Assembly: GCA_027604685.1 (NCBI GenBank)
Contig: JADHYX010000500.1
Span: 1 to 14,201, forward strand
DNA length: 14,201 bases
Direction of reading: 5' to 3'
Origin: Lobulomyces angularis
Lineage: Eukaryota > Chytridiomycota > Chytridiomycetes > Lobulomycetales > Lobulomycetaceae
Position 1 is the first letter of the stretch. Each line of letters starts with the position of its first letter. Of this stretch, positions 9,914 through 14,201 are shown in pieces. The notes under the pieces are model-generated. The model ran no database searches, was not told the DNA's origin, and worked only from the letters and a program-made list of their open reading frames with translations. A program made the position numbers and the translations under genes.

Positions 9914-9973
9914 TATCCAATTGTGTATTTTTTGTTAATAGCAGCCACAAAAAAAAAAAATGTTAAAATTTAA

Positions 9974-9979
9974 AATAAA
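9974..9979 (+). terminator. Polyadenylation signal of NUP98-NUP96
   Basis: AATAAA 61 nt after the stop codon and 30 nt before the next start codon. The local sequence is A-rich, so other sites are possible. Confidence 0.45.
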
Positions 9980-10008
9980 AAGATTAAAAAAACAAATTTT
10001 ATTTTGCG

Positions 10009-10654
10009 ATGATACCAAATAAAGATATACTTTCGATGCATTGCCAGGAACCGTGGTTCACTTTAATTTTCAATAAAAAAAAAACCATTGAAGGGAGGTG
10101 TTTTACCAAAACGTAAACAAAAATACAAAAAATAAAATTAGAAAGCAAAAAAAAAAATTTAAATAAAAATTATATTTAAATTAACAGTTTATTAAATTTT
10201 TATAATTTCTTTTTTTTTTGTGAAGATATGAAAACGTTAATACATCAACTTACATAATGTTTAACAATAATGGAAAAGAATTTTTAACTAAAGTTATTGG
10301 GATAAGACGGGTAACTAAAAAGGATTTAAAAAAATATATAAATAAAATAATAGTACAATAATTTCTTTCTCTTTTTTTTTTGTTTTTCACATTTACGCTG
10401 TAACTAATTTGTTGTGGTCAATTCAACTTCTTTTTATTTTTTCCTTAGTATTTTACTTTCGCTGATTATCTCACTGCTGAAGGTTTAGAAAAATGTCTAC
10501 CAGTCGAAGAAGTAAAAACAATTGAAGATGGTGTAAAAGTTTACCGGTACAATATTATAGATTTTTTTTATTAATATTTGGCGATAGACAATATTTTTCA
10601 GAAGATGAAGAAGATCATTATGGGGTAGTGGCTTTTGAGGTGGAAAGAGTGTAA
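10009..10654 (+). CDS. ASCH-domain (PUA-like) protein, four exons
   Basis: Exons 10009-10112, 10226-10310, 10449-10546 and 10588-10654 total 354 nt and give 117 aa; all four junctions keep frame (introns of 113, 138 and 41 nt). The product reads as one complete ASCH domain: MHCQEPWFTLI, then a KKKTIEGR core (residues 23-30), MFNNNGKEF near 47-55, the family-typical YFTFADYL..EGLEKCLP, IEDGVKVYRQYFS, and a YGVVAFEVE end. ASCH proteins are small PUA-like folds presumed to bind RNA, and some act as nucleases or amidohydrolases; this one's substrate is unknown. The core motif is normally GxKxxExR; Lys23 replaces the Gly. The start at 10009 leaves eight residues before the conserved Ser-Met-His. 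It lies 95 bp after NUP98 in the same direction and converges on RPT5. An alternative acceptor at 10602 breaks the frame, whereas the one at 10587 restores the conserved RQYFSEDEE. Confidence 0.88.
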
Positions 10655-10757
10655 AGATTAAGAAGCAATTTATTTTAAGTGATTAGATATATATTTGCTG
10701 TAACTTTTTTTTCTTAATTCTTATGAAAAAAACAACTAAAGATTAAAAATTGTTAGA

Positions 10758-10763
10758 AATAAA
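10758..10763 (+). terminator. Polyadenylation signal of the ASCH gene
   Basis: AATAAA about 104 nt downstream of the stop at 10654, followed by T-rich runs. It lies in the 170-bp gap between the convergent ASCH and RPT5 genes. Confidence 0.5.
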
Positions 10764-10824
10764 GAATTTTTTTTGCATACATATTATAAATATAGTGTTT
10801 TTTTTTATTTTTATTTTTTTTTAT

Positions 10825-12481
10825 TCAAGCGAAATAGCCTAAAGTATTTTTCTTCTTTGCTTGAACTTCTTGAATTCCTAATAATCACAAAAAAAATTAA
10901 TAACATTTTCTTCTTTGAAAGAGGTAAGTTACCTTCCATAAAATCTTCATGTTGTATTTCAGAGGCACCTCTTCTTAGTGCAATCATTCCTGCTTCAACA
11001 CAAATAGCTTTGCACTGTGCACCATTAAATTCATCACAACACCTTGAAAGCTCTTCGAAATTAACATCCGGATTAACAGTCATTTTTCTCGAATGGATTT
11101 GCATAATTCTTGCTCTTCCTTCTTCATTAGGTAACGGAAATTCTACTTTTCGATCTAATCTACCTGAACGAAGTAATGCTGGGTCTAAAATATCAATACG
11201 ATTTGTTGCAGCAATAACCTTGACAACAAAAAACGGTTGATTTCCAAAAAATTATTACAATAGATACCTTAATTCTATCATCACTACTGAAACCATCCAA
11301 TTGATTTAAAAGTTCTAACATAGTTCGCTGTACCTCTCTATCTCCACTTTTTTCGCTATCGAAACGCTTTGTACCAACTGCATCCAACTCATCTATAAAT
11401 ATTATCGCAGGTGCTTTTTCCTTTGCCAGTTCAAATGCATCTCTGACCAGTTTAGCACCATCACCAATGAACATCTAAAGAAAATTTGCATTTTAAAATA
11501 TTATATATGGATTACCTGCACTAATTGAGGTCCAGCCAATTTTAAAAAGGTAGAATTAGTTTGAGCGGCACAAGCTCTAGCTAGTAGCGTTTTTCCTGTA
11601 CCAGGAGGTCCATACATTAAACATCCTTTGGGAGGCTTTATTCCCAGATTTACAAACCTAAAAGAAAATAAAAAGTTTTAGTATCATAAAACAAGAAGAA
11701 CTGTTAAAAAAGTATCAAGGCAAATTAGATTTGAAAAGGTAAAATAAAAGGTTTTTTACCGATCCCTATGTGTCATTGGTAAAACAATTGCTTCTACTAA
11801 TTCCTCTATTTGTTTGTCAAGTCCACCAACATCGTTATAATCTTCAGTGGGCTTTTCATCAACCTCCATAGCTTTAACTCTTGAGTCGTATTCCGATGGT
11901 AAATTATCTAATATTAAATAACTGTCTTTATTTACACCAACTAAATCTCCTGGTTTTAATTTTGATGGATCCACTAATCCAATCATTGGCAAAAATATTG
12001 TCTATAAAATATTTGCCGTAAATTCTTTAATAAAATAAAATAAATTGAAACCTGTCTTGTGCTAGTTTTAATTACTGCACATTTACCTTTTCTATGAGCG
12101 TCCAAATCAATGTTCGCTCCGTCTTCTTCAGGCTCCTCATTCGGATCCATTTCTAACAGTTCAACAACATTAGCGACCAAGTACGGCAATTGCTTATTCA
12201 ATTTGATTTTTTCTAGATTATCTTTAATTTTTTCTTTCGCCGTAGAATGTTCATGTTGAATTCTTAAAGATTCGCTTTTCATTACCTAAAAAATAATTAA
12301 TTTGAGTGAAAAAACATTCAGAATTCACAAAATAGAGGCTATTGAGAGTTACCTTTATATCGTTTTCAAGTAGCTTGGTTCTATTAGATATTTCGTCTGT
12401 AGAAGCTCTAAGAATTTCTGCACCTAAATCTTCTTCCTCTTCGACATTTGCAGCAGCTATTTTTTCTTCCAGAGAAGTCAT
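10825..12481 (-). CDS. RPT5: 26S proteasome regulatory ATPase Rpt5 (PSMC3/S6A), seven exons
   Basis: Exons, in transcription order: 12481-12353, 12285-12052, 12001-11760, 11657-11516, 11474-11268, 11218-10933, 10877-10825. They total 1293 nt, 430 aa (human PSMC3 is 439). Introns are 67, 50, 102, 41, 49 and 55 nt. The sequence follows Rpt5 closely: N-terminal coiled coil, OB region with VIKTSTRQ and [23 protein letters not shown], Walker A GPPGTGKT (218-225), the [14 protein letters not shown] pore-loop region, Walker B IIFIDE (273-278), sensor AATNR, and [10 protein letters not shown] with the Arg fingers. Rpt5 is one of six AAA+ subunits that unfold substrates and open the 20S gate in nucleus and cytosol. 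The C terminus is GYFA, so the HbYX tail reads Tyr-Phe-Ala rather than hydrophobic-Tyr-X. It shares a 92-bp bidirectional promoter with NUP42. Confidence 0.97.
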
Positions 12482-12573
12482 GTATAATCAATAGTTAAAG
12501 TTTTGTTGATCAACTAATTACGAAAATTTTTTCTTAGGGTATTAGGGTAGCAGGTTTTTTTCATTGAACAACT
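12482..12573. promoter_or_regulatory. Bidirectional RPT5/NUP42 promoter
   Basis: Only 92 bp separate the two start codons, so both promoters and 5' leaders must share this segment. It is A/T-rich and lacks an obvious TATA box on the NUP42 side. Its one striking element is the tandem TTAGGGTA pair at 12534-12549. The proteasome-associated control element of budding yeast, GGTGGCAAA, is not present. Confidence 0.75.
12534..12549. repeat. Perfect tandem TTAGGGTA pair (telomere-like motif)
   Basis: Two exact adjacent 8-bp copies of TTAGGGTA in the shared promoter; the other strand reads TACCCTAA twice. TTAGGG is the common fungal and animal telomere repeat and the core of sites bound by Tbf1/TRF-like Myb proteins at some fungal promoters. 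Binding here is inference. Confidence 0.7.
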
Positions 12574-13900
12574 ATGGCCATTTGTAGTTACTTTTTAAGA
12601 GGAAATTGCCGTTTTGGAAGTAGGAAGTTAAGATTTTACTTTTTTTAAAAGTTTTTTTGGCAGGTAATTGTAAAAATGAGCATTCTTCAAGCAAAAATTC
12701 AAGCAGAAGCAACAGTCCTTCAGTCTTGAATGTTCACATCAACGAATTGAAGAAAGATTTACAAGATGAACGGCCAATATGGAAGCTGTCATCCTATCAT
12801 CCAAAACCCTCAGATTTAGCTCTGTCGCCAAATTTTCAACTCACAAGTTGCGACTTTTCGCAGGAAGAAGCCAGATATGAATTTCTTTTGGAAAAAAAAT
12901 CAACTGGAAGCATTATGAATTATGTCAATAACTTTAAAGTGAAGTTAGATCAAGTCAATGTTAAAATTCAGAATCTACTTAGTGGAAATTCCGAAACAAA
13001 AAATATACCCACATCAACCAATGCATTTGCTGCATTGGGAAACATATCTTCTACAACTACCGGAGGAAATAGCGGCGCCTTCCGTCAATCTTCCAGTAAT
13101 TTTGTAGGATTCGGCAATTCCAATAATTCATTTCATAGCGCACCTAACGCCTTTGGTCAAACTGCTACAACCTTCGGTGCAAAGTAAAAATATATAAAAT
13201 TCTTCTAAGATTTATATTTAGTCAACCAGTGGCTGGATTTGGAAATTTCAGCAACAATACATTTGGAGGGTCTAATTCCTTTGCATCCCCTGCATTTGGT
13301 CAAGGGTCCCTTGCAACAAATGCGAATAGGTACTAAAGCAAAACTTAGAAAAAAAAAATATTAAGTTTTCTTTCAGCAATTCAGGTTTTTTTGGAAATGC
13401 CACTCAATCAGCGCCAGCATTTGGTTCAAATTCATTTGGAAATGCTAATCAGACGACCCCGGCATTTGGTTCAAGTTCATTTGGAAATGCTAATCAGACG
13501 ACCCCAGCATTTGGTTCAAGTTCATTTGGAAATGTGACCACCCAAGTGACACCTGCATTTGGGGCGAGTGCATTTGGGAATCAACCATCGTCTGCGAATA
13601 CAACAGCACCTACTGGAAATTCATTATTTGGACAGCAATCTAATTTCACACCGGCACAGCAAACAACTTTAAGTAAATTCAATTGCCTCGTTTTTTTTTT
13701 AGCTTTTTTTTTGAATTATAGGTTCTAATGCTCCCGGCAATATTAGTCAATTTAATAATGCAGGTGGATTATCGTTACAGGCATTTCATTCCGAAAAGCC
13801 ATTGGATTCGAAGGATGAAGCAATATACCGTAAGAATGAATTTGAATTTGGAAATATTCCAGAAACTCCACCAACCATGCAATTGAGATATTTGGCATAA
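12574..13900 (+). CDS. NUP42: Nup42/NUPL2-like nucleoporin with CCCH zinc finger, five exons
   Basis: Exons 12574-12619, 12664-13183, 13222-13329, 13377-13672 and 13722-13900 total 1149 nt, 382 aa; introns are 44, 38, 47 and 49 nt with matching phases. The short first exon supplies MAICSYFLRGNCRFG and the second completes a CCCH finger, C4-X7-C12-X5-C18-X3-H22, as in NUPL2/hCG1 and Nup42. A predicted helical segment (about 45-110) follows, then FG repeats of AFG/SFGN type (about 125-300). The C terminus, FEFGNIPETPPTMQLR, resembles the Gle1-binding motif of Nup42 (I-P-x-x-P-P). Nup42 sits on the cytoplasmic face of the pore, binds Gle1 and promotes Dbp5-driven release of mRNPs. The N-terminal finger decides the start codon. 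It is divergent from RPT5 across a shared promoter. Exon 4 holds a 45-bp tandem duplication. AATAAA lies 60 nt after the stop. Confidence 0.93.
13417..13534 (+). repeat. 45-bp coding tandem repeat in NUP42
   Basis: Units at 13417-13461 and 13462-13506 differ at two positions, and a partial third unit ends at about 13534. Each encodes AFGS(N/S)SFGNANQTTP. Near-identity at third codon positions suggests recent duplication of an FG unit. Confidence 0.88.
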
Positions 13901-14201
13901 AACATCGATAATTTATTTTTTAGTTTTTTATTTTTTGTTTTATCTATTTATGTTAATGAAATAAATTTCCTATAAGAAATTTTATCAAAAAATGAAATTT
14001 TTTTTTTTTTTAAAATTTGCGCTTTTTTTTTTTTTTAGATATACTACCAAAATTATCTTTTCCTATTTTATTTTCACAGTGTTTTTTTTTTTTACCATAA
14101 CTTTAAATTCCTTCAAAAACGCTCGCACCTCTACAATTTTTCATTTTTTTTGTGAGGGAATCCATTCATATTGTAAAAAAAAATAAAAGAAAAACAATAC
14201 T
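13901..14201. other. 3' flank of NUP42 with poly-T/poly-A runs
   Basis: AATAAA at 13960-13965 is a likely NUP42 polyadenylation signal. The rest is dominated by T runs of 8-14 bases (13990-14100) and an A run near the edge. A 64-codon open frame at 13992-14186 is low-complexity Phe/Lys and not supported. No gene is visible here. Confidence 0.6.

Noticed and set aside
10588..10602. Alternative acceptor TTTCAG at 10602 in the ASCH gene
   Set aside because: It gives an immediate frame break with exon 3, whereas the acceptor at 10587 restores the conserved RQYFSEDEE segment.
10773..11240. Plus-strand open frame antisense to RPT5
   Set aside because: The opposite strand encodes conserved Rpt5 sequence; the forward frame is a shadow beginning in T-rich DNA.
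11658..11759. The 102-nt RPT5 intron as host of a small RNA
   Set aside because: I could find no paired C/D or H/ACA boxes; it is plain AT-rich sequence.
13985..14100. Poly-T runs as transposon or retroposon tails
   Set aside because: There are no target-site duplications or coding remnants; similar T/A runs occur throughout the introns and flanks of this window.
13992..14186. 64-codon Phe/Lys-rich open frame in the right flank
   Set aside because: It is translated poly-T; no domain and no splice partner.

Overview
This is a gene-dense, strongly A+T-rich nuclear segment from a eukaryotic microbe. Nearly every gene is broken by spliceosomal introns of about 38-60 nt (extremes 38 and 146) with GT..AG ends and mostly GTA starts. 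A fused NUP98-NUP96 gene, a CCCH-zinc-finger Nup42, a fungal-type short Elongin A and the tiny introns together suggest an early-diverging fungus or close relative (Cryptomycota such as Rozella, an aphelid, or an AT-rich chytrid). That placement is inference from gene content only. I rebuilt all gene models by hand from frame continuity across GT..AG junctions and from family knowledge; no search was run.

Layout, left to right. 10-795 (-) is an unrecognised helical protein close to the window edge. 986-1791 (-) is a two-exon Elongin A. 1792-2701 is a 910-bp divergent intergenic region with a TATA-like box, short palindromes and a 23-bp tandem repeat. 2702-9913 (+) is a 13-exon NUP98-NUP96 precursor of about 2177 aa with N-terminal FG, GLEBS (Rae1/Gle2-binding) motif, long FG array, autoproteolytic domain and Nup96 scaffold. 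10009-10654 (+) is a four-exon ASCH-domain protein of 117 aa whose exons are too short to stand out as ORFs. 10825-12481 (-) is a seven-exon RPT5/PSMC3 proteasomal ATPase. 12482-12573 is a 92-bp bidirectional promoter holding a perfect tandem TTAGGGTA pair. 12574-13900 (+) is a five-exon NUP42-like nucleoporin with an N-terminal zinc finger and a C-terminal Gle1-binding-like motif. 13901-14201 is poly-T/poly-A rich 3' flank with no gene I can support.

Functionally, the two nucleoporins bracket the window's centre and both belong to the mRNA-export machinery: Nup98 binds Rae1/Gle2 through GLEBS, and Nup42 binds Gle1 and activates Dbp5 at the cytoplasmic face. The most checkable oddities are a Thr instead of Ser at the Nup98 self-cleavage site (HF-T), a Nup98 without a single GLFG repeat, a Phe instead of Tyr in the Rpt5 C-terminal HbYX motif, a Lys in place of the Gly of the ASCH signature, and the telomere-like TTAGGGTA pair between RPT5 and NUP42. 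I see no CRISPR array, tRNA, rRNA or complete transposon.
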